Shown: positions 28,690 to 38,447 of the stretch, in pieces
How positions within the stretch are numbered: position 1 is the first letter of the stretch
How the letters are laid out: every line of letters begins with the position of its first letter
DNA from: Diplonema japonicum
Lineage: Eukaryota; Euglenozoa; Diplonemea; Diplonemida; Diplonemidae
Direction: 5' to 3'
Length of the DNA stretch: 64,000 nucleotides
Assembly: GCA_964019335.1 (NCBI GenBank)
Contig: OZ025724.1
Location: 186,001 to 250,000 of the forward strand
The notes under the pieces: model-generated
The model's database searches: none
What the model saw: the letters and a program-made list of their open reading frames with translations, nothing else
What the model was told of the DNA's origin: nothing
Translations under genes and position numbers: made by a program

Positions 28690-30759
28690 TCATTTCTTGC
28701 ACTGGCACGTCTTCGGCTTCCCGACAGCAGGATCAGGGAACACCCCGTTGCCAATGCGGTTCACACATTTCACAGAACTCTTCCCCGCCATTTTCATATC
28801 ATACACACTCCACCGCGTCTCCTTCGGGGTTCCAAATCGCACTACTGTGTCGCACTGACACTCCCCGGCCTCCTTTGCACAATGCACCCACGTTTCTGAC
28901 GACGGAAACGACTGATTCCAAACAATGGACAATGGCCCGTCAGCCATAAGACAGCAGTCATGGCCTTGAATCTCAGCAATACCAGGAGCGGCACTGCAGA
29001 TTTTCTCATTTGTGACGTACCCATCATCATAGATTTCCCTGACGAAAACCGTCCCGATTCTGCTGTGGCTTTCGTAAACATCAATGGGGGTAGGGTCGTC
29101 GCCGCCATGGAGCAGGACAACCTCGTGGGGTTTGTAAGCTTGTGTTACTTCGTCAGACCAAGCCATTGTGCGGGTGGGTGTTGCGTAGATAACTGCGTCG
29201 TACTCTTTTCGAAGGATTCTTTTAGGGATGTCCTCGTGGTCTACCGCCGACGATTCAAATTCATTGTGGGTTCGATGGTTGCCCCACCCGCCCGCTCCTG
29301 AGTAGAATTCTTCTTTTTTCATCGTTTTCACAGATGTCATCAACGCCGTCTTCCTGCCCTTGTTGCAATTTCCGTACATTTTCACCCAATACTCTGAAAC
29401 CGCGTTCCCTTTAGGGGGGACGATGTCGTCTACTTTTTCAAGCTTGCCCATCAATTCCAGTTCTTTAAACCCGCTCCACAACGAGTCGCCCATGAAATCG
29501 GGGTAGCAATGTGAGATAAAAAGAACTTTTTGCGGGTTTGTTGGTCCGCCTGATGCGGTTAAGGCCTCTAGTATGTAAGAAGCCATGGCCTCGGAAGTAA
29601 GGTATTTCCTGGCGTGGGCTTGGATTTTGGACGCGAGGCGGAAGTAATCGGTCTTGTTGAACCGCGACTCATCGATTATAAAGGAGTTCTTTTTGTTGAA
29701 GGAACCGTTGTGATCATCGACAAACGTGACGCCTGGTAGCCGCATGGCTTGTGAAACAAGATCTTTTGGGAAGAATGCCATGGTGTTGCTTGGCATACGG
29801 TCGATGTCTATGAAGTATGGAACACAGCCAGACGATAAAATTTCGTAATGGCGAAGGGCATCCCAACCTTTCTTCTTCCGTGTGACGCAATAGAACGAGT
29901 GTTTGTAATTGCTGAAGTATTCGTGATCCGGCTCGGCTTTTCCTTCTGTGCCCACTTTACCCTTGTGGATATACGTCGCGGTGTTGGATGGGATCAGATC
30001 GGCGAAATGTCTTTCCTTCCACGACACCGAACCGACATACCGATGTCCCGGTACTGAAAACCCAATCGGCCACAGTTCAAAATCCCGGTTTTGATGCCTA
30101 TACCGAACCGGTGAGATGTTTTTCACGGTTTTCCTTGTGGCGGCTTTTTGTGTAGAACATTTTAGAGTGATCTCGGTTTCTCCCGGTTTCACCTCGTGAC
30201 GAACTTCTCGTAAAATATCGCTGGACCCGCATTGGTACTCGATTACGAGTTTGTTCAAACCAGCAACTCGGTCGCCCGGGGCTTTAACTGAACAGGTTTT
30301 TTCCTTCCCGTTGCATTTGGACTGGAAGTGTTTCGACAAATCCGCGTATCCAGGGGGCATTGATGGTACTTTAGGGTATGTTTGAGTATAAGCGTCGTTG
30401 TTGTATTTTGATTGTATGTTGGTGATGATGTTGGTACTTTCTATTGAGGGGCAGTTTGACTGGAGAACTGCGGATGAGATTTGGATAGTGCCGTCGTAGT
30501 CTCTGCTGGGTAGAGCGGGGGTCGATTGGGATCTTTTTTGTGTTGATTCGATTTCGAGTGTTTTTTCCTTGAGGTTTCTCATCTCCCTCCCGAGCTCTTC
30601 GACGCTCCTCCTCGTCTCGTCCAGTTCTTTCTTTACCTTCTCCGTCTCAGCAGTTGAGACCACCACTACATTACCATCGATCACCTTATTGTTTAATGAC
30701 CAGAACACCGGGAACAGCACCAACGGTAGAAGCAGGTATATGACTTTGTTTTGTATCAT
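28690..30759 (-). CDS. type II membrane protein, exostosin-like glycosyltransferase
   Basis: 689 residues from the ATG at 30759 (MIQNKVIYLLLPLVLFPVFW); an upstream in-frame start would add only charged residues. A signal anchor at 6-24 and a coiled stem (VKKELDETRRSVEELGREM) give the Golgi type II layout. Residues about 290-350 carry KHSFYCVTRKKKGWDALRHY, then EILSSGCVPYFIDI and MPSNTMAFFPKDL, a block shared by exostosin-type transferases of protists and large viruses. The C-terminal half has HCYPDFMGDSLW and LLHGGDD and a Cys-rich end (KTCQCKK). Likely adds sugar to glycoproteins or surface polysaccharide; donor and acceptor are unknown. The stop TGA runs into a sense A-tract. Confidence 0.6.
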   Translation of the reverse strand: MIQNKVIYLLLPLVLFPVFWSLNNKVIDGNVVVVSTAETEKVKKELDETRRSVEELGREMRNLKEKTLEIESTQKRSQSTPALPSRDYDGTIQISSAVLQSNCPSIESTNIITNIQSKYNNDAYTQTYPKVPSMPPGYADLSKHFQSKCNGKEKTCSVKAPGDRVAGLNKLVIEYQCGSSDILREVRHEVKPGETEITLKCSTQKAATRKTVKNISPVRYRHQNRDFELWPIGFSVPGHRYVGSVSWKERHFADLIPSNTATYIHKGKVGTEGKAEPDHEYFSNYKHSFYCVTRKKKGWDALRHYEILSSGCVPYFIDIDRMPSNTMAFFPKDLVSQAMRLPGVTFVDDHNGSFNKKNSFIIDESRFNKTDYFRLASKIQAHARKYLTSEAMASYILEALTASGGPTNPQKVLFISHCYPDFMGDSLWSGFKELELMGKLEKVDDIVPPKGNAVSEYWVKMYGNCNKGRKTALMTSVKTMKKEEFYSGAGGWGNHRTHNEFESSAVDHEDIPKRILRKEYDAVIYATPTRTMAWSDEVTQAYKPHEVVLLHGGDDPTPIDVYESHSRIGTVFVREIYDDGYVTNEKICSAAPGIAEIQGHDCCLMADGPLSIVWNQSFPSSETWVHCAKEAGECQCDTVVRFGTPKETRWSVYDMKMAGKSSVKCVNRIGNGVFPDPAVGKPKTCQCKK

Positions 30760-31248
30760 TTTTTTTTTTTTTTGGGTTTCCCCCTCCCCCTCCACCTTAA
30801 AATATGGGGGAAGGGAAAAGAGGGGGGGGGAGAAAAAAAAAAAGGGAGAGAGAAAGAAAAAAAAAAAAAAAAAAAAAGAAAAAGAAAAGATAAAAAAAAA
30901 AAAAGAAAATAACTCGCTTTAAGGGGAGGTGTCGTTACGCACCTAGACCCGGGCAAAAAAGAAAAAAAAAAGGTCTTGCTGCCCCCCCTCCCCCCCCCAG
31001 AATAAAAAAATATATTTTTAGTTATGCACATCACGAGGGGAAAAAAAAAGTTCCCCCTCCCCCCTTTTTTTTTTGTATTCCTGATTTGTTTCTGCTAGGA
31101 CTGCTTTGTGACAGCAAGCACTAGAGGGAAGGAAAGGGGGAGGGGTTTCTTTTTTTTTTTTTTTTTTTTTTTTGCTTCGTCCCCACCGGAGTTTTTCTTT
31201 TTTTTTTTTTTTTCTCTTCTTTTTTTTTCTTTGGAGTACAGAAAAGGG

Positions 31249-31279
<31 letters not shown>

Positions 31280-31630
31280 TGGAAAACGGGTGGAGCCAGA
31301 GATGGTAAATTATAATAGAGGTAAAAAGAAAATGTTTTGGACAAAAAAAAAGGGGGGGGGGAACAGATTTGTTGTTAAATTTAAATAGTCCTACGTGTAG
31401 TTGGGTAGTTTTCCCCCTTCCTTGCGGTTCTTTTTTGTCTTTCGTTTTTTTCACACAAAAGACGAAACCAAGGGTGTTTTCGAAGTGACTCGCTTGGTCA
31501 CACAAATTCGAGAAGAAGAGGGAAAATAGAAGAAAGAATAAAAAGAAAAGAATATATATAAGAGATAAAGAAGGCCAGTGTTGGTGGCGCCTTGCATACT
31601 GTCTACTTCAGAACGAATGGAGAGAAAAAA

Positions 31631-31675
31631 AAATTCACTATGATAGGAAACGAAGTGGTTTGCAACGGCACACCA
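31631..31675 (+). repeat. dispersed repeat R2 (partner at 21767-21812)
   Basis: AATTCACTATGATAGGA, then an AAGTGGTT core, shared between the two loci with scattered differences. Both are preceded by an A-rich tract, like the solo LINE tails. It could be the 3' tail of another element. Confidence 0.5.
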
Positions 31676-32740
31676 AAAAACATTGATCTTATTTTTTGTT
31701 CAAATGGAATATGGTCAGCAAAAAGAAAAAAAAAAAAAAAAAAAAAAAGAGACATTTAAGGGTACCTGCGGTATGTGGCAGGACGCCAAAAAAAAAAAAA
31801 GGTTATATTTAAGGGCAAATTCCACTTGAGGAAGTAAGAAAAAGTCCATAATTACTCCTTTGTGCCGAGTAAGGGTTTACTTCTGCAGGTATTTTTTGTT
31901 TTTTTTTTTTTTTTTTTTTTTTCCTTTTTCTTTTACAAGAACGAGTCTTGACTTGTCTAAACGAATGTTGACAAGTTTTTTTTTTTTTTTTTTTACATGC
32001 CATATTATTTGTGCACAGAAAGAAGAGAGAAAAAAAAAAAAAAAAAAGGGGGAAAAAGAAAAGTAAGTTGCTTTTTCCGTTCTCCTTTCCCCCCCTTTCT
32101 GCGCAAGATAAAAAAAGAAGAAAGAAATAAACAGAAGAGAACATCAAATCAATGGGAGGAGGGGAAATAAAAAAAAAATGAAAAAAAAAAAGAAAAGAAA
32201 GAAAAAAGAAACTGTAGAGGATGAACTAGTATACTCACACTATAATCACAACACAAACAGTAGAGTTCCGGGTGCACTGCATGCTCACCCTGGCACTCGT
32301 TTTTTTTTATTTTTCTCTCTGAAAAAAAAACAAAAAAAAATTGCTTCTGGTTACATACGCACAACGCGATATTTTTTTCACAGTTTCTGTGCTCTGGTGA
32401 GATGTGAAATTCTTAACCCTCCTATTTCACTCATTTCACCTCAAGGAAAAACCCAGGTACAAAGAAAATCGCCAGAAATTGCCAACACCGTAATAACCAC
32501 AAAAAAGATTTGCAACAAAAAAATATGGAAAGCTTTTTTGCATCTTGTCGAAATACAGGCTGAGGCGAGGGTCTTTGATTTTTGTTTTGTTTTTTGGAGA
32601 CCGTTTCGAAAAAAAAAAAAAAAAAAAAGAAAAAAAAAACCACAGAGACTGTAGTTCAAAAAAAAAAAAAAAAAATTGCTTCGGTCAGAAACTTTATTCG
32701 CTCAAGGATTCTGTCATTATTTACGCACGAATAAAAAAAT

Positions 32741-32774
32741 TCGATAAAGCTTCAGTGTGCAGGGGGCTCACTGA
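32741..32774 (-). mobile_element. solo LINE 3' tail (same family as the 612-1395 relic)
   Basis: TCGATAAAGCTTCAGTGTGC and onward matches 613-648 except for a few changes. It is preceded on plus by an A-run as at 601-611. No ORF2 sequence is attached: an extremely 5'-truncated insertion. Confidence 0.7.
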
Positions 32775-33012
32775 AAAGAAAACAAAAACAAAAAAAATGC
32801 CACGAAAAATGAATAAAAAAAAAAAAAAAGTACTGTGAATGTAAGGAAACAAACAAACAAAAGGAGAAAGAGAAAGCACATAACAATTTTCGCAAAAAGA
32901 GAAAAAAAAGATCGGGTAGGGGGCGGGAGAACACAATTGAAACTCAACTAAAATAAATAGCTGGGGGTTATAACGGGATATGGGTGGGGCAGGGGGGAAA
33001 TGGTTTCATATT

Positions 33013-36000
33013 TTATATACTGACAGCCTCTCTTCGGAAGCTTGTGCTCGAGGAGACCGGTGAATAATCCGAGTATGGCGAGTGTTGTGGGTGTGAGTGT
33101 GGTGCAGAGTATACTTGTTGTTCGTGCATGCCCTCTGTCATTTCCATAATTTCACGCAAAGTAACATCATTGGAGCCACGCTTCTTCCAGATGACGAAGG
33201 CCAGCATCCCACACATGGCAAGGAGGGAAACGATAGCTACAAGGATCCAGATCCACACGGTGCTGCCCCCATCGCTGCCGCACTCAGCTGCTTCACCGAC
33301 CTTTGTGACGGTCCCGTCGTTCTTGCATGTGCACACATAGTCCCCTTGCACCCCGAAGTCCTTGTCTTCGCACAGCTGGTCTTCCTTCGTGCCACACACC
33401 TCCTTCTCCTCACACTCGTCCTTCCCCTGCGCACCCGGTGCTTCCATCGGCAATGGCACACTTGTCTCCGGTGCAGTGCCAGGACCCATCGTGGGCATCG
33501 CCGTTGCAGGCGCTTTGGTGTCAGGAGCGTCAGTCGTTGGTGGGTAGGTCGACCCAGCAGGCAACGTGGTAGGTTCTGCAGTTGAAGGGGCATTCGTCCT
33601 CGGTGCATCGGTATTCGGTGGGTAGGTCGATCCAGCAGGCAACATAGTAGGTTCCGCAGTTGAAGGGGCACCAGTGGCGGGTGGGTTAGTACTGGGGGCA
33701 TTCGTCCTTGGTGCGTCAGTCGTTGGTGGGTAGGTCGACCCAGCAGGCAACATAGTAGGTTCTGCAGTTGAAGGGGCATTCGTCCTCGGTGCATCGGTAT
33801 TCGGTGGGTAGGTCGATCCAGCAGGCAACATAGTAGGTTCCGCAGTTGAAGGGGCACCAGTGGCGGGTGGGTTAGTACTGGGGGCATTCGTCCTTGGTGC
33901 GTCAGTCGTTGGTGGGTAGGTCGACCCAGCAGGCAACATAGTAGGTTCTGCAGTTGAAGGGGCATTCGTCCTCGGTGCATCGGTATTCGGTGGGTAGGTC
34001 GATCCAGCAGGCAACATAGTAGGTTCCGCAGTTGAAGGGGCACCAGTGGCGGGTGGGTTAGTACTGGGGGCATTCGTCCTCGGTGCGTCAGTCTCTGGCG
34101 GGTAGGTCGACCCAGCAGGAAGCACAGTGGGTGCCATCGTATCAGGTGCAGTGGTGACTGGTGCTGAAGTAACAGGTGCCACAGTGTCACGGGAGGCAGT
34201 GTCGGGTGAGTATGTCTTCCCAGCGGGGAGAGCTGTAGGTGCCATCGTGTCAGGAGCAGATGTTGCTGGTGCCACAGTATTGGGTGCTGTTGTATCAGGG
34301 GCATTAGTGGCAGGTGCTGAAGTCACTGGAGCCATGGTAGCAGGTGCCATCGTGTCAGGTGCGAATGTCTTCCCAGCAGGAAGAGGCGTGGGTGCAACTG
34401 TGTCAGGTGCAGATGTTGCTGGTGCCATAGTGTCGGGTGCATTAGTGGCAGGTGCTGAAGTCATTGGAGCCATGGTAGTAGGTGCCATCGTGTCAGGGGC
34501 AGCAGTGTCGGGTGAGAATGTCATCCCTGCGGGGAGAGGTGTGGGTGCGACAGTATCAGGTGCAGATGTTGCGGGGGCTGTTGTGTCTGGAGCCATGGTA
34601 TCAGGGGCGCTAGTTGCAGGTGCTGATGTAACAGGTGCCATCGTAGCAGGTGCCGTTGTGTCAGGCGCGCCAGTAATAGGAGCGGAGGTGTCTGGGGCAG
34701 GTGTAGCGGGAGCAAACGTTTTACCTGCGGGGAGAGGCGTGGGGGCAACAGTGTCAGGGGCAGATGTTGCGGGTGCCGTTGTGTCCGGGGCCATGGTATT
34801 CGGTGCTGATGTGTCAGGGGAGGCAGTGATCGGGGCTGTGGTAGTTGGTGCCATCGTGTCAGGGGCGGAAGTGTCGGGTGCGAATGTCTTCCCGGCGGGA
34901 AGGGGCGTGGGTGCAACAGTGTCAGGGGCAGATGTTGCGGGTGCCATCGTGTCAGGGGAAATAGTAACTGGTGCCATTGTGGTGGGGGCTGAGGTAGCTG
35001 GTGCCATCGTGTCAGGGGCGGAGGTGTCGGGTGCGAATGTCTTCCCAACAGGAAGAGGCGTAGGGGCAACAGTGTCAGGGGCAGATGTTGCGGGTGCCAT
35101 CGTGTCGGGTGCTGAAGTCACTGGAGCCATGGTATTCGGTGCCATTGTGCTGGGAGCTATAGTGTCAGGGGAGGCAGTGTCGGGTGCGAATGTCTTTCCA
35201 ACAGGAAGAGGCGTGGGTGCAACTGTGTCAGGTGCAGATGTTGCTGGTGCCATAGTGTCGGGTGCCATCGTGTCGGGTGCAGTAGTAGCGGGTGCTGAAG
35301 TCACTGGCGCCATGGTATTCGGCGCCGTTGTGCTGGGAGCCATCGTGTCAGGTGCCATCGTGTCAGGTGCCATCGTGTCAGGGGCGGAAGTGTCTGGTGC
35401 GAATGTCTTCCCAACGGGAAGAGGCGTGGGTGCCATCGTGTCAGGAGCAGATGTTGCTGGTGCCACAGTATTGGGTGCTGTTGTATCAGGGGCATTAGTG
35501 GCAGGTGCTGAAGTCATTGGAGCCATGGTAGCAGGTGCCATCGTGGTGGGGGCTGTGGTGTCAGGTGCCATCGTGTCAGGGGCAGCAGTGTCGGGTGCGA
35601 ATGTCATCCCCACAGGAAGAGGTGTGGGTGCGACAGTATCAGGTGCAGATGTTGCGGGGGCTGTTGTGTCTGGAGCCATGGTATCAGGGGCGCTAGTTGC
35701 AGGTGCTGATGTAACAGGTGCCATAGTTGCGGGAGCCATTGTAGCGGGAGATGATGTATCTGGTGCCACTGTGTCAGGGGCAGCAGTAACAGGTGAGGGG
35801 GTGTCAGGAGGGGTGGTGGTTGGTGCCATCGTATCAGGAGCGAGTGTCATCCCAATAGGTAGTGGAGTAGGCGCAATCGTAATAGGTGCCATCGTGTCAG
35901 GTGCTGCTGTATCAGGAGCTGTTGTGTCGGGTGCTGTTGTGTCAGGAGCCGTTGTGTCAGGAGCTGTCGTGTCAGGAGCTGTTGTGTCAGGAGCTGTCGT

Positions 36001-37713
36001 GTCAGGAGCCGTTGTGTCAGGAGCCGTTGTGCCAGGAGCTGTCGTGTCAGGAGCTGTTGTGCCAGGAGCTGTCGTGTCAGGAGCCGTTGTGCCAGGAGCT
36101 GTTGTGTCAGGAGCTGTCGTGTCAGGAGCTGTCGTGTCAGGAGCCGTTGTGCCAGGAGCTGTCGTGTCAGGAGCTGTTGTGTCAGGAGCTGTCGTGTCGG
36201 GTGCTGTCGTGTCAGGAGCTGTCGTGTCAGGAGCCGTTGTGCCAGGAGCTGTCGTGTCAGGAGCTGTTGTGTCAGGAGCTGTTGTGTCAGGAACTGTCGT
36301 GTCGGGTGCTGTCGTGTCAGGAGCTGTTGTGTCAGGAGCTGTTGTGTCAGGAGCTGTCGTGTCGGGTGCTGTCGTGTCAGGAGCCGTTGTGCCAGGAGCT
36401 GTCGTGTCAGGAGCTGTTGTGTCAGGAGCTGTTGTGTCAGGAGCTGTCGTGTCGGGTGCTGTCGTGTCAGGAGCAGTCGTGTCAGGAGCATCGGTCATCG
36501 GAGCAGGTGTAGGTGCTATCGTCGGTGCATGAGTGTCTTCACAGCCTCTCCACTTGAGTAACTCAGCACCGACAGGCTTCGACCAGCTGCCCGCCGAGTC
36601 GTCGTTGGCCACCCAGAAGAAAGCCCCCCCGTTGCAGGGGTAGGCGTCGTGGAGGTCCTGCAGCACTTTAATGGTCGCGGCAGCATTGGCATTAGAGCCC
36701 GTCGCGCTGCAGTCGTTGATGCAGAAGCCGAAGATAACCTTCTTCGGGTCACCGCCGAAGATGTCGTTGACCATGTCCGTGTAGTGCGTGAGTGCGGCAA
36801 CGGAACCCGACCCCGTTCCAGAGATGCCGTCCTTTGCAGCCATCGTGACACCGTTGTAGTATTGTGGCATGAGAAAGTCGAGCGAGCTGCTCACAGACTT
36901 AAGCGTGTTGAAGTAGCCTGTGCCCTTAACAAGGTCAATATCCATCGGGGCGTGGGTCACCTCCTTGTCCGATGAAAGAGAGGAACGCAGCCCGGTAGTC
37001 ACATCGGCCAGGAACTTCTGCGCTTCAGCTCCTTTCGAAAATGAAGACCCCCTCTGCCCGTTCTCATAGTAATACTCGTAGTCGATGTCCACACCGTCGA
37101 AGCCCTGCGCGTCCACGATGGTTTTAAGCTGCGAGACAACAGAAGCCTCTTTCCCGTAGCAGTACTCCCAGCAGTCGTTGTTCCCGTCCCAGGAGCCTCC
37201 CATGCCGGCACCGCCGAAGGAAAGGATGACCTTTTTGCCAGCGGCCTTCCATGCGGCGACGAGGGTGGGGTTCACTGCGTTGCTGCAGATCGGGACGGGT
37301 GAGGCGATCTTACATGCTGCATCACAGTTGTTCTTCCCTGGGGCCCATGTGTAGGTTACGGCGAAGGACACGAGGATGTGGGTGTACTGTGCGTACTGCT
37401 CGATGGTGGGGCAGGCGTGCCAGTTCCCGAGGTATGCGATGAGCCGATGGTCGTGAGAAGCACCGACGTTCGCCCCTGGGGGCAGCGGGGGGGCTGGGGT
37501 GCTGGGAACCGTACCTGCCATCGCTGGGCACCACGTGTCCCCTGCACCTTGACAACCAGCCTGCGTCCCACTACCCATGTAGCAAGGTGCCGCCCACCCT
37601 GCGTGGTAACACTCAAAACCAGAACCTTTGTTGACACACTCTTGGCATTGTGCAACCGTCTGCCCGTCGACCGACCATGCCACCGCTACTAGCAGTGCAA
37701 AAACAACACGCAT
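33013..37713 (-). CDS. GH18 chitinase with long Thr/Pro mucin-like stalk and membrane anchor
   Basis: 1566 residues from ATG 37713. In sense a long T-run ending CCCGCAG lies 2 nt upstream, a good splice-acceptor-like site. A signal peptide (1-17) and a Cys-rich segment (20-62) precede the GH18 barrel (~88-390) with the catalytic FDGVDIDYE at 205-213 (DxxDxDxE, acid Glu present), KKVILSFGGAG and FLMPQYYN. Residues about 395-1440 are a Pro/Thr/Ser repeat stalk, then a small Cys-rich segment (CEEKEVCGTKEDQLC). A transmembrane helix (~1486-1509) and a 57-residue cytoplasmic tail follow. It should sit on the cell surface and cleave chitin or related beta-1,4-GlcNAc polymers, held far from the membrane by an O-glycosylated stalk. 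Confidence 0.88.
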   Translation of the reverse strand: MRVVFALLVAVAWSVDGQTVAQCQECVNKGSGFECYHAGWAAPCYMGSGTQAGCQGAGDTWCPAMAGTVPSTPAPPLPPGANVGASHDHRLIAYLGNWHACPTIEQYAQYTHILVSFAVTYTWAPGKNNCDAACKIASPVPICSNAVNPTLVAAWKAAGKKVILSFGGAGMGGSWDGNNDCWEYCYGKEASVVSQLKTIVDAQGFDGVDIDYEYYYENGQRGSSFSKGAEAQKFLADVTTGLRSSLSSDKEVTHAPMDIDLVKGTGYFNTLKSVSSSLDFLMPQYYNGVTMAAKDGISGTGSGSVAALTHYTDMVNDIFGGDPKKVIFGFCINDCSATGSNANAAATIKVLQDLHDAYPCNGGAFFWVANDDSAGSWSKPVGAELLKWRGCEDTHAPTIAPTPAPMTDAPDTTAPDTTAPDTTAPDTTAPDTTAPDTTAPGTTAPDTTAPDTTAPDTTAPDTTAPDTTAPDTTVPDTTAPDTTAPDTTAPGTTAPDTTAPDTTAPDTTAPDTTAPDTTAPGTTAPDTTAPDTTAPDTTAPGTTAPDTTAPGTTAPDTTAPGTTAPDTTAPDTTAPDTTAPDTTAPDTTAPDTTAPDTTAPDTAAPDTMAPITIAPTPLPIGMTLAPDTMAPTTTPPDTPSPVTAAPDTVAPDTSSPATMAPATMAPVTSAPATSAPDTMAPDTTAPATSAPDTVAPTPLPVGMTFAPDTAAPDTMAPDTTAPTTMAPATMAPMTSAPATNAPDTTAPNTVAPATSAPDTMAPTPLPVGKTFAPDTSAPDTMAPDTMAPDTMAPSTTAPNTMAPVTSAPATTAPDTMAPDTMAPATSAPDTVAPTPLPVGKTFAPDTASPDTIAPSTMAPNTMAPVTSAPDTMAPATSAPDTVAPTPLPVGKTFAPDTSAPDTMAPATSAPTTMAPVTISPDTMAPATSAPDTVAPTPLPAGKTFAPDTSAPDTMAPTTTAPITASPDTSAPNTMAPDTTAPATSAPDTVAPTPLPAGKTFAPATPAPDTSAPITGAPDTTAPATMAPVTSAPATSAPDTMAPDTTAPATSAPDTVAPTPLPAGMTFSPDTAAPDTMAPTTMAPMTSAPATNAPDTMAPATSAPDTVAPTPLPAGKTFAPDTMAPATMAPVTSAPATNAPDTTAPNTVAPATSAPDTMAPTALPAGKTYSPDTASRDTVAPVTSAPVTTAPDTMAPTVLPAGSTYPPETDAPRTNAPSTNPPATGAPSTAEPTMLPAGSTYPPNTDAPRTNAPSTAEPTMLPAGSTYPPTTDAPRTNAPSTNPPATGAPSTAEPTMLPAGSTYPPNTDAPRTNAPSTAEPTMLPAGSTYPPTTDAPRTNAPSTNPPATGAPSTAEPTMLPAGSTYPPNTDAPRTNAPSTAEPTTLPAGSTYPPTTDAPDTKAPATAMPTMGPGTAPETSVPLPMEAPGAQGKDECEEKEVCGTKEDQLCEDKDFGVQGDYVCTCKNDGTVTKVGEAAECGSDGGSTVWIWILVAIVSLLAMCGMLAFVIWKKRGSNDVTLREIMEMTEGMHEQQVYSAPHSHPQHSPYSDYSPVSSSTSFRREAVSI
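33500..36531 (-). repeat. nested tandem repeats coding the chitinase stalk
   Basis: Three layers are visible. 35890-36500 is a run of 15-bp units coding PDTTA (variants PGTTA). 34100-35880 has longer imperfect units ending SAPDTVAPTPLPxGKTFAPD. 33540-34120 has three near-perfect ~186-bp units coding TMLPAGSTYPP plus TDAPRTNAPST. Copy number is likely variable between alleles. Confidence 0.9.
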
Positions 37714-37802
37714 GACTGCGGGAAAAAAAAAAAAAAAAAAAAAAAGAAAGATTTCCTGTGAAAAATGAGAAAATGGGGAAGTAAAATGAAAGAAAAGAGA
37801 GG

Positions 37803-38141
37803 TCAGCAAAGCATGCTGTGTAACTCTTCTAAACTGCTCGCTACCTTCACACCACAGGGCAACTCCGAGGCTGCGGTAGTGGTGAACAAGATGAACTTGC
37901 TTATCTGTAAGCCCTTCACAGCTTCGTATAAATCTAGCCCTGCTGTCTGCGATTCTTTTCTCCGCATGTTTGACACGACACACACGCCTGGGTCGCTCTG
38001 CTCCACTGCCTTCACTGCTTCTTCCGTGCTGGTGACCTTCACCACCTCATGCAAGCATTTATCTACGTATTCACGTATTTCTCTCACGTGCTTCCCACCC
38101 CTAGCGGCTTCAAAGGCTTTGTCAGCCCATATTATTCTCAT
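37803..38141 (-). CDS. small receiver-like (REC/CheY-like) domain protein
   Basis: 112 residues from ATG 38141 (MRIIWADKAF); the ATG follows a sense A-tract. The layout is strand (RIIWAD), helix, VVKVTSTEEAVKAVEQ, then VCVVSNMRRKE at the phospho-acceptor strand, GLDLYEAVK, KFILFTTTA (Thr of switch) and VKVASSLEEL. In canonical receivers the acceptor is Asp; here the strand reads VVSNM, so phosphorylation is doubtful. It lies 89 bp upstream of the chitinase start on the same strand. The fold call is by pattern. Confidence 0.45.
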   Translation of the reverse strand: MRIIWADKAFEAARGGKHVREIREYVDKCLHEVVKVTSTEEAVKAVEQSDPGVCVVSNMRRKESQTAGLDLYEAVKGLQISKFILFTTTAASELPCGVKVASSLEELHSMLC

Positions 38142-38412
38142 TTTTTTTTCCCTTCTCACTTTCTCTTATATCTGAATGGAGAAAAAAGGAAGGGAAAAAA
38201 AAAAAACAACAACAAAAAGAAATAGAAGAAAAAAATAAAAAAAGAAGAAAAATAGAAGGCTTGATCGAGGGTGTGATGTCAGGTGGGAGGGGGAGGGGGG
38301 GAAGAGAAAAAAAAAAGAGAAGTAAATATCTGATGAATAACACACTACATGGAGAGAAATTGATTATAAAAAAAAGGGGGGGGTGCGTAAAAAAAACAAA
38401 AAAAACATTCTG

Positions 38413-38446
<34 letters not shown>

Positions 38447-38447
<1 letters not shown>

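Larger units (their letters stand above)
30760..33012. other. 2.2-kb spacer with homopolymers and repeat fragments
   Basis: Low-complexity DNA with A/T runs. Recognisable repeats: 31557-31595 (TATAAGAGATAAAG, then GGCCAGTGTTGGTGGC), related to 58488-58530; 31631-31675, related to 21767-21812; and the LINE tail at 32741-32774. No gene seen. Confidence 0.6.

Noticed and set aside
33540-34120. Regularly spaced repeats that could suggest a CRISPR array
   Set aside because: The repeats are coding, in frame and ~186 bp long, inside the chitinase stalk; there are no unique spacers of CRISPR size.
34127-36532. 801-codon open frame on the plus strand opposite the chitinase
   Set aside because: It is the antisense of the Thr/Pro repeat. 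Repeats of 15-bp units stay open in several frames, and the product is a low-complexity Val/Ser/Gly/Ala repeat. The minus frame has a signal peptide, a GH18 domain and an anchor.
37714-37983. Upstream extension of the chitinase to a Met at 37983
   Set aside because: It runs through a homopolymer (Phe run) and overlaps the C-terminal codons of the receiver-like gene. The Met at 37713 begins a signal peptide.
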